From: Nymphaea colorata
Lineage: Eukaryota; Streptophyta; Magnoliopsida; Nymphaeales; Nymphaeaceae
Direction of reading: 5' to 3'
NCBI RefSeq assembly: GCF_008831285.2
Contig: NC_045150.1
Coordinates: 4,788,001-4,852,000 of the forward strand
Length of the DNA stretch: 64,000 bases
In this document: piece by piece, positions 45,701-58,061 of the stretch
How the letters are laid out: every line of letters begins with the position of its first letter
Numbering within the stretch: the first letter of the stretch is position 1
Made by a program: the position numbers and the translations under genes
The notes under the pieces: generated by a model
Database searches by the model: none
The model's input: the letters and a program-made list of their open reading frames with translations, nothing else
Told to the model about the DNA's origin: nothing

Positions 45701-46066
45701 TTTGAAAAATAGCCTACAAATGAGACAATTGGAGGTGCAAATATACCTTAAACACAAAGATATTGAAGTCATCCCTCTTGACTGTACAAACAGCTTTTAC
45801 CTAGTAAGAGCTGGCAGTCTTCATTATTATGTTGATGGCAGCGGCTTCCATCTTAAGATAATCCGGATTTAAGCTTTCGGATTGTTAGAATTAGCATAGA
45901 AGGCATATTCTTTCAGTTTAGCTTCCATATGAGTCAAACCTCTTTGGAAGATCATGAGATTAAGAATGAAGAAAATCTTAGGCTGGTATTCATGTACTGT
46001 ACAAAGCAAATGGCACCGAGATAATTCTTTGACCAGTCCTCTGATGTTCCATGTTATTATCTTCAT
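42720..46066 (-). mobile_element. decayed LINE ORF2, minus strand, in copy A
   Basis: MKIITWNIRGLVKELSRCHL at 46066 is the start of an L1-type endonuclease. Reverse transcriptase follows at about 44370-43860: FNLDLSNVYDRVN, LGDPLTPCLCMVAMEIFS, then a MYCAGIIII segment in the ADD-box position and a NNQKYAFILFHVD thumb-side segment. A zinc-knuckle-like zf-RVT region lies near 42960-42820. Several stops and frameshifts make it inactive. Confidence 0.8.
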
Positions 46067-46119
46067 AAAATACCATGAAAGGAAAAACATCCTACAATAC
46101 TTAGCTGCTTGAGGCCATC

Positions 46120-46930
46120 ATAACCTCACATACGCCTTCCCAAATAGTCTACAACACTTATCATTCCCTTCAAAACTAGATAGTTTTGTCACCACTCGTC
46201 ATCTTGACCCTGTGGATCACCATCTCTCGTGCCACCTATACACCCAGACCGGGCCTCCCCTTCACATTTACTACCTCATTCGCCATGTTCGCTTCCTTGC
46301 CTCCGCTCTTTTGGCCGAATGTTTTTGTTTCTTGAAGTTTGGTCCTAAGGACGGCAACTTTGGTCTTCTTGTGTTTGGGGGTTGGGCTTATTACTTTCTT
46401 CTTGGTTCAAGTTTGTTGCATTGTATCTTAGCGATAGATCCAAGCTTGGTTATGCTGATGGTGAAATTAGTAAACCAAATGAAAATGATTCTACCTACAA
46501 GGGATGGAAATCAGCCAACGACCTCGTTATGTCATGGTTGTTTAATTGCATGGATTTCAAAGTTGCTGAAAATTTTATGCTTCTTACTACTGCACAATAG
46601 AAAAGTTTTACGCTTCTTACCACTAATGGTTCTTGCATTTTTTACTGATGTGTTTTTCATGCCAATAAAACTAATTTTTTTTGGTGTGCCTGTGACATTT
46701 GGACCAACATTTCCCCTAACAAAATAACATTTCCCACATGTTTCAATGCCTGTGACATTTGAAATGTTTCAATTACTCACACATGTGCAATTGAAGAACA
46801 TATTTTTCAAGCTGATTCTAAGGTTTTTCCATGTGGAGATGACATCTATGCAGCTTATTACTTTCTTCAACAACAATGAACTTCAAGGCACCTCAAAAGC
46901 TTCATCAACTAAGAGACTTGACATGTGCCT
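46120..46930 (+). mobile_element. Copia-type retroelement fragment with gag remnant, copy A
   Basis: Residues KLGYADGEISKPNEND and ANDLVMSWLFNCMDFKVAEN (about 46440-46570) match the UBN2/gag region of plant Copia elements. The upstream HIYYLIRHVRF text is probably leader sequence. No protease, integrase or reverse transcriptase follows. The same fragment is at about 55830-56900. Confidence 0.75.
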
Positions 46931-46943
46931 CTAAATGATAAGT

Positions 46944-46950
<7 letters not shown>

Positions 46951-46992
<42 letters not shown>

Positions 46993-48809
46993 CATTCACA
47001 CTTCCAATTCAAACAAAAGAAAAACAATGAAGCACCAACATAAGTGATGCTAGCCCAAGTAGGGGCACCCTGAACCAGGACCCCTGATCTGTCTCAGGGA
47101 GTGAAGCTACACAATAAGCCAGGTGGAAGACTATTGCATGGCGTTTGGTCAAGCAATAGGCTCTGCCTAATTAATTTATTATTAACACCATCATAAACTT
47201 TTACTTATTTACATATGGGTGCCCCTTGAATTAAGTTTAAGATTTTAAATGTTAGTATATTAGCCAGAAATTTTATGGGCTCCACCACTGGATCTGGCCA
47301 ATTGCATCAGCCCATTGGGTGGGCCGTCAGTGGCACAGCCACATGCGGGCTCTGCAGCCCTTCAAAATTTCTTTATTTTTAATGGGTACACACACATATA
47401 TATATATATATATATCATGCCGGTTATTCATTAGCTATTTTTTGATACTTGAGCCCGAGCACTTACAAATCGTGTTCGAGTGAAATCTAGAAAGAACTAG
47501 GCTCCTGCTGGACCTTCACCTCATGTCATCTGATAAACGAGAGCTAGTCATTTTACTTCCAGGCGTCCTGGAATTGGCCACTTGACTGCCGGTTATCACG
47601 TGTTCGATCCTTCTCAACACTCAGCTACCCCAGCTTGCACCCGCGAAGAGCAGATTCCCATGTGATTACCAACCTCACTAAAAACCCCCAACAGTGACAC
47701 ACTAGGCAAAGCTGCTGCTAGACGCGCATGAGTGCGTGTGTACGTATATATGTCACATGCTTTAGATTAGAGTTGTACGTAGAATGAGGTGAGCTCAATT
47801 CAGCCCTCGATTTGAACTTGCTCGTAAAAGCTCAACTCTCGAGTTGAGCTCTGACTCATTTATAAATGGGTTGAGTTTGAGTTTAAATTTATAACCAAAA
47901 TGTTAAAGTAGTGGAGTTTGAGTTGTAAGAACTCAACTTGTTTAAACTCTACTAGGCTTGCCTACATAAATGTATTATGAATGAGAGATTTTCTGTTGCT
48001 ATTTTTTTTATTCAAGGAATATTTGGATGCGAGATATGTGCATTTCTTCTTTGAATTCTTTATTAGATGATCGTTTACAGTTAAATTAGTTAAAAGAAGC
48101 CAGTTAAACAAGTAAAAAAAGGCAAGACAGATTAAGTAAATAAAAACGAGTTGAACGGGTTAAGGGAGTTAAGCTCGAGCTCAACACTGTGTTGTGAGTC
48201 AAGTTGAAAACTGTTTTATGAAGCTTGACTCGAGCTAAATCAAGCCGAGGCCGATCTAGCTAAAGCCTTTTGAATCGAGTCGAACTAGAGCTGCTTGTGC
48301 AGAGATGTGTATACTTTGTCTAAAAATGTGTTGAATAAATATATTATTTTCTTTAATAACCTGCTTTTGGTGGTTCAAGCTTTCAAGCTGGCGATTATGA
48401 TTTTTTAAGAAATAAAATTTCTGTATATTATCCCAACAAGAGAAATGCTTCCTAGCCTTTGGTCATGACGGACGGTTACCTTGCTTCTCACTTAATCACG
48501 AACCAAAACCTGACTACAGGTTAGCCAGCTGTACTCATCCGATAGGGCGGACCGCCGGTGTGTGTCAAAAAGGCAAAAATGCCATTTGCATTGTAGTGGA
48601 CCATGTGTCTGCATGCATGTACGCACAGTATATATATATATATATATATATATGATTTGCATGCACACAACAAACAAACATGTACGATTATGGGCATTTT
48701 TGAAATTTGTTATAAAGGAGTAGACATTTTAAACATTTTCACTTTTTAAAATCCCTTTTTACTCTTTTAAAAAGTTTTCTTTTATTATTTTAATGAGAGC
48801 ATTTTCCAC
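46951..48809. other. gene-free spacer between the duplicated segments
   Basis: AT microsatellites at about 46941-46991, 47395-47415 and 48632-48652. 47200-47300 resembles 18060-18185. 47530-47640 includes a TGGCCACTTG...GTTCGATCC spacing that weakly recalls a tRNA-derived SINE. 47780-48300 is a GAGCTC/TCAAGTTGA-rich imperfect palindrome typical of degenerate MITEs. No gene is seen. Confidence 0.5.
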
Positions 48810-49066
48810 TGAGAGGAAACGAAGGAAATGCCTGTTGCGTCTAAGGGGCGCCTGCAGACCCAAAATCACCGGTCCCCGTCGCAGACTTGAGCTCGACGTG
48901 GGCGGAACTCGAGTACTGGATCGACGGCGACGCCGGCACGGGGGAGTATGTGCGGGAGGAATTCCTAGGCCTTGTGGAGGACAACGATGGTGCCTCGTTT
49001 TTAAGATCCATGGTGGAAGAAGAGCAAGAATGTTAAGACAACTTGAGCTGGTTCAGTACGCTTTGA
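48810..49066 (+). pseudogene. duplicated 3' fragment of the MYB gene
   Basis: Matches 39827-40099 of the MYB last exon: the [16 protein letters not shown] block, the EFLGLVED segment, then a 12-15 bp deletion and a TAA replacing the codon before the final DNLSWFST-like text. There is no DNA-binding domain, promoter or start codon of its own, so no MYB product can be made. An unrelated ATG at 48793 reads it in another frame. Confidence 0.88.
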
Positions 49067-49820
49067 AACAAATTGGCACTTAATGCACACACTAATGCCA
49101 TGCACACACTAATGCCATTCTTTCTTTTCAGTTGTTTTCGATGCGAGATGGGGCTCTCAGAGAGCACTCAAAGCTCAGCGCGGACCATCCTCACAAGTTG
49201 GCATGTAAGGAGGCATTTTGGTACATTTTCCTACATGGTAGGGGCTTTTTCGTCTTTTCACAAAAGGTGTTTTTCCACCAACAGTTTCAATTTTGTCCTT
49301 GTAGAATGGTTGTTTCTTTATATTACTAAGGCCATGAACAGATTCCATTGTTGGCGATTCTTCCAGGATGGAATCTGATAAGTGATTAGGTATCCGAGCA
49401 TTTAATCACTCAATTTCCTTAGATAAGAGTTAACAAGAAGAGGCTATTTGGTAATATTGGAAACTTGAGTTTCTTGACCGCAGTCATCTTTTCTTTTGGA
49501 GAAATCATGTCAAGAAACGATTCATGGCTATATAGGTCTAATCTTTTACCAGGTGGATGGTGCTCTTGATGGCACGGTATAATTGTCAAAGTAGCAACCA
49601 TGGTCATAAATTTAGCTGCGGGTAAATCTTGTTAAAGTAAAATTTATGATAATTTAAAGTTTGTTTTTTTTTCTATACACACATACATACATACATATAG
49701 TATATATGTTTGAAGGTTGTGTTATGAGTCACATATGCCTCCAGTTTCCTTGGATCTAATATTGTTTTGATTCACATACTGGTAATTTTACATTTTAGAA
49801 TTATATCTGATTCACTAATC

Positions 49821-50100
49821 TATAGTCAATAAATATGAAGAATATAGTCTGAAACTTAATTAGGCCAATGCATTTTTTTTATACCAATCAATTAAGTCAA
49901 GAGTCAAGTTTGTCTTTATAACTATGCAAATTCCAAGACCATATATATATATATATATACTATAGACAATAAATATGAAAAATATAGTCTGAAACTTAAT
50001 TAGGCCAATGCATTTTTTTTATACCAATCAATTAAGTCAAGAGTCAAGTTTGTCTTTATAACTATGCAAATTCCAAGACCATATATATATATATATATAT
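49821..50100. repeat. 140-bp tandem duplication private to copy B
   Basis: TATAGTCAATAAATATGAAG (49821) and TATAGACAATAAATATGAAA (49961) start two near-identical units that end in AT runs. Copy A has the segment once (about 41103-41222). The AT runs at the unit ends suggest slippage or unequal exchange. Confidence 0.88.
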
Positions 50101-50214
50101 ATATGTTGTGGAGGAAGTTAAGTTGGTGAAAGGTTCTATGCAGTTAACTATGTGAGTTATTACTTTCCAAGTAAGAATACATAAAAAACATGCTTTCCAA
50201 AGTCGGGCTCTTAG

Positions 50215-50361
50215 AGCCTATTTTATCATATTGTTACTATTTCATAAATCTGCCTCGAGAAATTGAGAACATTCATAAAACAATTGTTACAGTGTCCTAT
50301 GAATTTGGCCCATTTTTTGAGATAGGCTTACGGGTTAGTAATAGAATGTTGTCACACAACT
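50215..50361. mobile_element. foldback MITE, copy 2
   Basis: Partner of 41360-41516 in the segmental duplication, slightly shortened, with the same pairing arms around an AATTGTTACAGTG centre. Confidence 0.6.
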
Positions 50362-50901
50362 CAAGGAATAGAATCAATGGCGAACACATTCTTCCAAGAT
50401 AGTTGTATTTGGTGCATATAAATTGACACTCGGAAGGCCAAGACTCATCCTTAGACATGCTGGTTATTTTTCGATTACATCATCTCATATGTATGAGGTT
50501 TCATAATTAATATATAGACATCTTATCTAGAAGTTTATTTCTGATTCTACACATGATCAACAAGACCGGAAGTAGGACTATCAGGAAGTAATTAAAAAGG
50601 TTGCCATTTAGTTGGAAGACTCATAAAAATTAGATCATTTCACTGATAGATGCTGGTATACTTCCACGTTTCTTCTTTATAATGATTCAACAGGAACAAA
50701 CTGTAAGTTAAATGATAGTTTTCATCTTGGAAAAGTAGATGTGTTTCCCTTAATTAAGTTTTCCATTGAGTAGTACCCAAGCAACCATGCATGTTGATTA
50801 TTAGGTTTAGTTCTATTTTTCAGGTGCCAGCCTGTAGGGGGAAAGGGCTCCCGTAACCTATTTATTGATGGAAAAATAGAGGAACAAGAATAGAGAGAGA
50901 T

Positions 50902-53901
50902 TGTCACACCCCGACCTTTTAACCCTCAAACCCTTTTTTTTTCTAAACATAAAGCATCGAGGTGTGACTACCCAACAATTCAAAAAGACGATGAGCCAAG
51001 CAATTCAAAACAATGAGGTGAACTTTCATTTATATAACCATTTTGTTTCATACAAATTCACATCTATGTGCATGACCAAAATGCCCCAAAATCATAACAT
51101 TAATGCTTAACAAAAAGAAGACATCAATAAAACCAAAACATGACGCGCCGGCACTACAAACGACAATCCCAAAACCTCCCCAGTAGGACGTGAGTGAAGC
51201 CATCTGCTCAACCTGTTGCCCTGGGTCCGCCAAAACCTGAAAAAGAAAACAACTGAAGGCTCAGCCCTCGCAGTATGGCAACAAGCTAGGAAAATGCCAA
51301 ACCCTCTCAAGTAAGGCTCAAATAAAAGAACAAATATCAACCCATCTATCGTCATGTCGTGTCAGAGTACAACACGTAAAAGCCACTTGATGGCCACACT
51401 AACACAACATCAGTTACATGCGAAGCATGCTTAAACATAACACTTGCATTCATATCATTCACATATATGTCAGTTACATGCATTCTATCGAACACATTAC
51501 ATTTTCATTAACTTTAGTACATTAACAGTTCCTGTGGGTGCAACACAGGCATGTGCACACCGCGGGCAGCCTACAACCGAGAGACAACCCCCGTGGTGGC
51601 CCATAACAGTATGGATCTATTTCACCCGCTGCAGCGGTAGAGCACTCATCCATGGATGTATGAAGTCCAAGGTGAGATACTCAGCCTTCCCTAGGACACC
51701 CAGGTTGGGAAGGCGGGAGCCCAATGCTCCAAGCACAACACACAACAAAACCCTGGGGCCTTGCACCGCCTGCGCTCTGACAGGCGAGTCCAGTGGCGAG
51801 AACGGGACGTCTCCCAAACACACAGCCACATCCCACTGGCCTCCCATCTCTTATCCTTTCGTTTTTTTTTTATCATTATCATACTCATTCACAAGATGAC
51901 TGGCTAGCACATGAGGTTAATACACCCTACGAGTGCATTTACACCTCTCAATGCCTCCACACGAGGTCTATACATACAGTACTAGTCATTGCTAGCCGTC
52001 ATACAGTACGAGTACAACTACCCTCTATTTCATCCATTTGCATCGTTGCCCATGGCAATGCATATGCAACAACTTACACATTCATATCAATCATCACATC
52101 AATCCTCACATCAATCATGTCAATCACCTCTTTGAAAAACTTAGCCAATCCATAGAGAGTAGTCTCGATCTGCGGTTGGCTCGTAGCTGTCCTATGCAGT
52201 TATCATTCTATGATGCTTTCTAATGCACAATTGGGGTCGAGGAGACACTCGACTCGATACCCCGCCTCATCTGTCCTAAACAGATATCAATTCTAGCATG
52301 CACATGCCAATGCGTAACATTTTCAAAACAAATAACTAATAATCTTTCTAACCCATTCATATCATATAAGCAACATACATATACTCATTCACAAAGCAGT
52401 CAATCAATTAACATCACAATCCCAGGATCCCTTGATCCTAGGAGCACACAAGCACACATTTGCCCCAGGCAGGGATTTGCCTGGAATGTCGCCATACCTG
52501 TGGCGCGCTCACAAAACTCTTCAAAACTCCTCGAGCTTCGAACTCAAGGTCGACGGGACGTGCCTCGGGTACCTGCAAACATAAACAAATGATAAGATTC
52601 CTACTAGATACCTAAACAATTCAAACAAATACAAAACAAAATCCTTGAGGCACGTGTCATCGCCTCAAGAGGGTGTCGACGGGTAGTGTCGACCTACAAG
52701 CCCTCTAATAGGCCACTTCCCAACTTCTAGCCGTGCCAACAAAAGTCAAAACTCAAAGCCATCAATCAATCTATCACAAACGCCTTTCTCCAAACTTTCT
52801 TTTTCTTAATCAAGGCGTCAACCCCAAAGGCACATCCAACTTACGTACGCTTTCCCTGTTTAACTCCAAGACGCACTCGTTCACTAGAACGTGCGCTACA
52901 AGCTCACCAAAACCGTCCTAAATCTTCCCCACAGCCATACAAACGCTACCATGCTTTCCTATTACTTCGAAAATCAACTCATCATGCTTAAAAAATCAAC
53001 AAACACATGAATCATCCTTCTCCATCATAACCCCACATTTTCCCCAAAAGCAAAATCGCTAACATGCATCCCAAAACATCAATTCTAAGCCCTAGCATGC
53101 ACAAACAATAATTATACATGCTCTAAAAGTTAATATTCAATAATTTGGGCTTGATTAGGTCTCGCTCACCCTAAATCAAGAATCTGAACTGCTGCAACGC
53201 CTCCGACAGTCACCTCAAGCGATCAATCGGTCCCCGAACGGCAAAAATCGTGCTAAACCTCCACCACCAACACTGCCTACTCGCTGCTAGGAGGGGAAAA
53301 CACGTTTCCCAAGCTGGAATCCTAACAAACAAAGCTGAAAACCGTGAGGGAGTGCTCGATTGGGATAAGGGGAAAACAATTAGAAAAAAAAATGGGGAGA
53401 ACGAGCTCACTTAGGGTACGTGAGGCAAGGGAAGACAAAGAGAGAGAGGTTCGGACAGAAAAAGGGAAGAAGGGCAGTGAGGGGAGAGGACGAGAGAGAA
53501 GAGAGAGTCGGTGGGAGAGTAAGGAGAGGGACCGTGCGGGAGAGGGCTATCGGAAAGGGGGAAAGAGAGGGGCGAGGGAGAGGAAGAGAGAGAGAGCATT
53601 CGGTAGGGAGGGCAAAGGAACATGAGAGTGACGGAGAAGGGAAACAAAGAACGAGAGAGGGAGAGAGTTTTACCCAAGCGCCGCTGCCTCAGCTGCCGTC
53701 GTAGCTGCTCGCCGCCGGCACCTCCCCCGTCTTCTTCTTCTTCTCTGCGTGGATCTCCCTAGCGGCAAGAACGGCAATGAAAAGGGGGAGAGCGAGATGA
53801 GGACGAGGGAGAACAGCCCTCGTCGGGCTCTCCCGCGGGTAAGCTGCGGGTCCGGGTCTGGGTCCCGACCCGACCTGCCCAAACAAAATAACGAGTGTTA
53901 C
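50902..53901. mobile_element. solo-LTR-like insertion, exactly 3,000 bp
   Basis: Starts TGTCACACCCCGACC and ends GAGTGTTACA (TG...CA). It is flanked by GAGAT (50897-50901) and GGGAT (53902-53906), a 5-bp target duplication with one mismatch. Copy A of the duplication has the uninterrupted site, so the insertion is later than the duplication. No terminal repeat is seen within the 3 kb, so it is a single long LTR, best explained by LTR-LTR recombination. A colinear relative starts at 62963. Long LTRs with this start occur in some Ty3/gypsy elements; lineage is inference. GA-rich text lies at 53340-53680. ORFs inside have no recognised product. Confidence 0.82.
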
Positions 53902-54009
53902 AGGGATACACAAGAAAAAACCAACAAAATTGGTCACAAACAAAAGTAAGCAAAAAAAAAAAAAATTGCAGAACGGTGATGACCTTAACAATATCGAGAG
54001 AAGATGATA

Positions 54010-55760
54010 GCAATGATATCAATGAGAGTGGACCTTCAACAGACAATGACACCATCCTAATTGGTCATGTCTTCTAACAGTCCTCTTTAGATGAGCATTC
54101 CAACAGTAAAAGGTTGCAAATATAGAAATTTTATCTTCAATTCATGAAAAAAAGATGAGCAATATCGTGAAGGAACTGCTCTACCTCCTAGAAGAGATCC
54201 ATATGAATGAATCCTTTCTAAGTGTTGGCAATTTCGCCCTCACGTCTCTTTATTACACATATGAGCTTATGTCTGTTTTTCCATGTAATAATAGCTATTT
54301 GCACAATGAATGCATGGTCTCAAAAAGGGGGAAATGTGTTTGGCCTAATGGAGAAACCCATCCAACAACATATTTTTCTTTTATGATGTGGGAAACACTT
54401 GAATCTGCTGATGATGCTTTTAACATCCATCCAAAGAGCACCACTAATGTCTTTGTTAACAATGCCTTCAGATTCATGGATGATATTAGTCCTTAATTTT
54501 CAAAGATGCCAGACTACCATAGGAAAAACACATACGCCATATGTTTCTCATTCACTTTACTTTGTTGAACTGCCTACCACCATTGGAGAGCCTCTTCGAT
54601 AGTCCTTTATTTGGGAATTCTTGTATTAAATTTATCTCCCAAGAATTTCCATCATTTCTTATCCCAGCTTCAATGATAAATACATGATTAATAGTTTCTT
54701 CCTGTATTTCACAGCTACAACACCTATTGGTGAGGGCATAACCAAACCTTTGAATTATATCATGTGTTACTAGGCGACTCAACATAAGGAGATAAGTGCA
54801 CCATTCTTCCAAACTTTTAGTTTGTAGTTAGATTCTTCCATATGCAGCTATACTCTCTCATAAATCTTATGGTGGTGAACTTCTTCCAATCTTCATTTTC
54901 AACATTAAAACATTTTCACCTTGGAAAATCCTGGTGTGATGAAAGACTTACATGAGTCATAAAGAGTGCACATTGTGACAAATCGCTTGTTTATGGATAG
55001 CATATCATATCATGAATAAACTCAAGTACGAGATACATAAGGGAAGTCTTTTTCATGGAGGAGAAACTCAAGAATACCCCAGCCTTAGTTTTTTGACTAA
55101 AACTTTATGTTTTTTCCATCTTCTGCTCTCCAGCTAATCGAATGATAATGTGAGACCTCCCAAAAGAATTCACTTCCAAGACCAGGAGCAATGTGGCTCA
55201 TACAAAACGTTCACATGCTATCAGTTTTAAGGTATTTGTGTCTAACAAACAAAGCCCATGGAGACTCCACGGTCCTAGCTTGAAAGGCAGATACATCATT
55301 TGGGCTTTGTTACGGTAGATGAGATCCCATATTTCAGTGGTACCTTCTATTTTGGCTTTCCAAGTAATAAGTTGCGTTCTCTTTGAGACTCAAAATCTCC
55401 TCAAAGGAATCTGCTATAAAGTATTTCAAGGTTAATAATTACAACATTAGGTAACCTAAAGGCCATTATATAGTAGCCAATGATTTGGCCAAAAACACAA
55501 TGAATTAGACAAAGTTAGTCAGCATAGGAACAAATTCCGCCTTCTAGAAAGTTAGTTTTTTTTTTTTTCACATTGCCTATGAAGTTAGCACACACCTTTA
55601 TGTTCATTTTTTCCTCAAAGAGGGGTAACCCTATGTAGCTGATAGGGAGTAGAGAACTCTCTTAATCGAGGACCTGAACTATAGACCGAACTCTATGCAC
55701 ATCCGCATAAAAAAGAATAAATGTATATTTTTTATTATTGACCAGCATTCTTGATTCATT
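54010..55760 (-). mobile_element. decayed LINE fragment, copy B
   Basis: Counterpart of 42150-43930. On the minus strand the frame ending at 54552 reads RLVTHDIIQRFGYALTNRCC followed by CEIQEETINHVFI, a zf-RVT domain. The reverse transcriptase and endonuclease present in copy A have been deleted. Confidence 0.75.
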
Positions 55761-55829
55761 TTTTATTATGCCATCCCAAATAGTCTCCATCCACTCCATC
55801 AGGCCTCCGACCAGAACTATGCCACTAGA

Positions 55830-56900
55830 ATTCTATCATTCTCTTCAAAACTAGATATGTTTTGTCACCACTCATCGTCTCGACCCTTCGGATCACCATC
55901 TCTCGTGCCACCTATATAGCCCAGCCTGGGCCTTCCCTTCATATTTACTACCTCATTCGCCATGTTCGCTGCCTTGCATGCAGCTTCTACCGCTCTTTTG
56001 GCCTAATGTTTATGTTTCTTAAAGTTTGGTCCTTAGGACCTTGCAACTTTGGTCATCCTATGTTTGGGGGGTGGGATTATTACTTTCTTCTTGGTTCAAG
56101 TCTGTTGCATTGTATCTTAGCAAGAACCAAGCTTGGTTATGTTGATGATGAAATTAGGAAGCCAAATGAAAATGATCCTACCTACAAGGAATGGAAACAA
56201 CCCAAAGACCTTGTTATGTCATGGTTGTTCAATTCCATGGATTCCAAAGTTGCTAATTTTTTTTTTTTTGCTTCTTAATACTGCTCAATAGAAAATTTTT
56301 ATGCTTCTTACGGCTGATGGTTCTTGCATTTTTTTTACTGATGTTTTTGCATACCAATAAAACTACATTTTTTTGTAGTGTGCCTATGGCATTTGGACCA
56401 ACATTAAAGAAATGTTCACCGAACAAAATAACATTTCCCACATGTTTCACTGAATGTGACATTTGAAATATTTAGTTAGTATTCAGGTTTGCAAGTGGGA
56501 GAAAGAAGTATTCATACCCAGCCCAGTGAAAATATACAATTGATATATTAAAAGATACAAGCACCACAGGAGCCAAGTAATTACGCTATTGATGTTTTGA
56601 CATTGGAGCAAATCTCAAGCTACATAATGAGACAATATATTGTTTTCATGATCCAAATCAACTTCAAAAACTGGACTTAGACCTTGTTATATGGCATGAT
56701 GCACAATTTGAATCAGATTATTACCAATTTAAACCCTTATGTACTCACACATGTGCAATTGAAGAACATATTTTTCAAGTTGATTCCAAGGTTTTTCCAT
56801 GCAGAGATGACATCTATGCAGCTTATTACTTTCTTCAACAACATTGAACTCCAAAGGCACCTCACAAGGTTCACCAACTAAGAGACCTGACATGTGCCTC
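55830..56900 (+). mobile_element. Copia-type retroelement fragment, copy B
   Basis: Counterpart of 46120-46930 with KLGYVDDEIRKPNENDPTYK and DLVMSWLFNSMDSKVA (about 56130-56250). It contains about 220 bp more than copy A after the gag part (about 56470-56730), so copy A has lost that piece. Confidence 0.75.
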
Positions 56901-56915
56901 TAGATAATAAGTTAT

Positions 56916-58061
56916 AGATATAGATATACAAGGAACGTGAGGTGCTCAAAATGCCCTCCCTTGGAACGCGAGGTTCTCAAAAAAATGATATTATTTACAT
57001 GAAAATAATTCACAATGCATCTATTAGTGTTTGCTACAAGGCAAGGAAAACTTTACCATGGGATGCCTTGTTATGGATAATGGGGATATTTGGTGATGAC
57101 AATATAGGAGTCATTTCTTCAAATTCTTGTCTCTAGTGCAATGCCGTACATAGCTAGAAGGGATGAAAGGTCTCCTAAAACAATGCTGGTTTCACCCTTG
57201 ATAATCAATGAAGTATAGTGATGCAAAACATTTTATTCATGCAATTGAGTTAAAACTGGATTAAAACCATGTATCTATGTGCTCGTGTGAAATTCTTTGT
57301 GGGCATTGCATGAAAAATCATGTATATTTGGAGTTGTTTGAATGCTAATTGGAGAGTTCAAATGGGCTCGGTGCAACAGACGAGATGGGAGATGATAGAT
57401 GGCCATTCTCGGCTTTAAATATATGAAGCATCAATTCTCTATGCTGCAAAAAAGAAAGTCGTTGACGTGAAAGTTGAAGCGCGGCAGGGGTGGTACCCTG
57501 AGGCACCGAAAGCATACAATGTATTATAGTAAAACGAGGGAGTTGGATGGAGACTTTGGCCTTCAGTCGGGTGGTGGGAAGAAACCTGCCTACGCCTACC
57601 TGAAATGCTAATTGAAGAAAGATCCAAGTTAAAGATGAAAATTCAAATTTGAGAGTGCTTTGGATCATGAAATCAAGGAGAAGGTTTGTGTGAAGAAGCC
57701 TAGGATCCAAATAAAAGAAGCTCAAACCCAAAATCCATATTTCACTGGAAAAAATTGAAGTCTAAAGGTTTGAATCGATATGGGGGTGTGAGATCCAAAT
57801 GAGGATCTTCTATCTAATGTGCCCAACCTTGGGCAGCTTAGGAGATGGTGCCACAGCTTCTCCCTTCTCGTCTCTTCAAGAAGAGAGCTCCTAAGGGGTG
57901 TTTGGCAGTTGGGATGCTCATAGAGAATTTCATGAATTTACTTCAAACATTAGAATAGATTTATGAAACACTAGAGCTAGGTGTCCATTAAGCTGTCCCA
58001 ATCTTTAAAGCAGATTTATGAAACACTCCCAAATGGATGATTTACCAAATGACCCCAAAGA
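56916..58061. other. gene-free region right of the duplication
   Basis: 57345-57731 is open on the minus strand for 128 codons but no family is recognised. 57890-58060 has a MITE-like edge GGGGTGTTTGGCAG and repeats GATTTATGAAACACT at about 57958 and 58014; a third copy is at 58127. Confidence 0.4.

Larger units (their letters stand above)
39827..46950. repeat. segmental duplication, copy A (partner at 48810-56915)
   Basis: Begins in the last MYB exon (GAAACGAAGGAA) and stays colinear with copy B through the MYB 3' flank, an AT-rich stretch, a minus-strand LINE and a Copia gag fragment. Over the MYB segment the copies differ at roughly one base in 25 by eye. Relative to copy B it keeps about 280 bp after the MYB stop (about 40130-40410) and 2.2 kb of LINE (about 43930-46120), and it lacks the 3-kb LTR insertion. 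Confidence 0.9.
48810..56915. repeat. segmental duplication, copy B
   Basis: Colinear with 39827-46950 after allowing for a deletion of the MYB 3' flank at about 49105, a 140-bp tandem duplication at 49821, the 3,000-bp LTR insertion at 50902-53901, and a 2.2-kb deletion within the LINE at about 55760. Same orientation as copy A; start-to-start distance about 8,980 bp. Confidence 0.9.

Noticed and set aside
47530-47640. tRNA-derived SINE with a B-box-like GTTCGATCC
   Set aside because: The A box is poor and no target duplication or poly(A) tail is seen.
51444-51899. 151-codon ORF within the 3-kb LTR, partly shared with the copy at 63707
   Set aside because: Frame agreement breaks after about 50 codons and no family is recognised; sequence homology of the LTRs explains it.
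54155-54496. 113-codon plus-strand ORF in the LINE fragment
   Set aside because: Copy A has stops in the same frame, and the LINE is coded on the opposite strand.
57345-57731. 128-codon minus-strand ORF
   Set aside because: No recognisable domain, splice context or promoter; could be chance.
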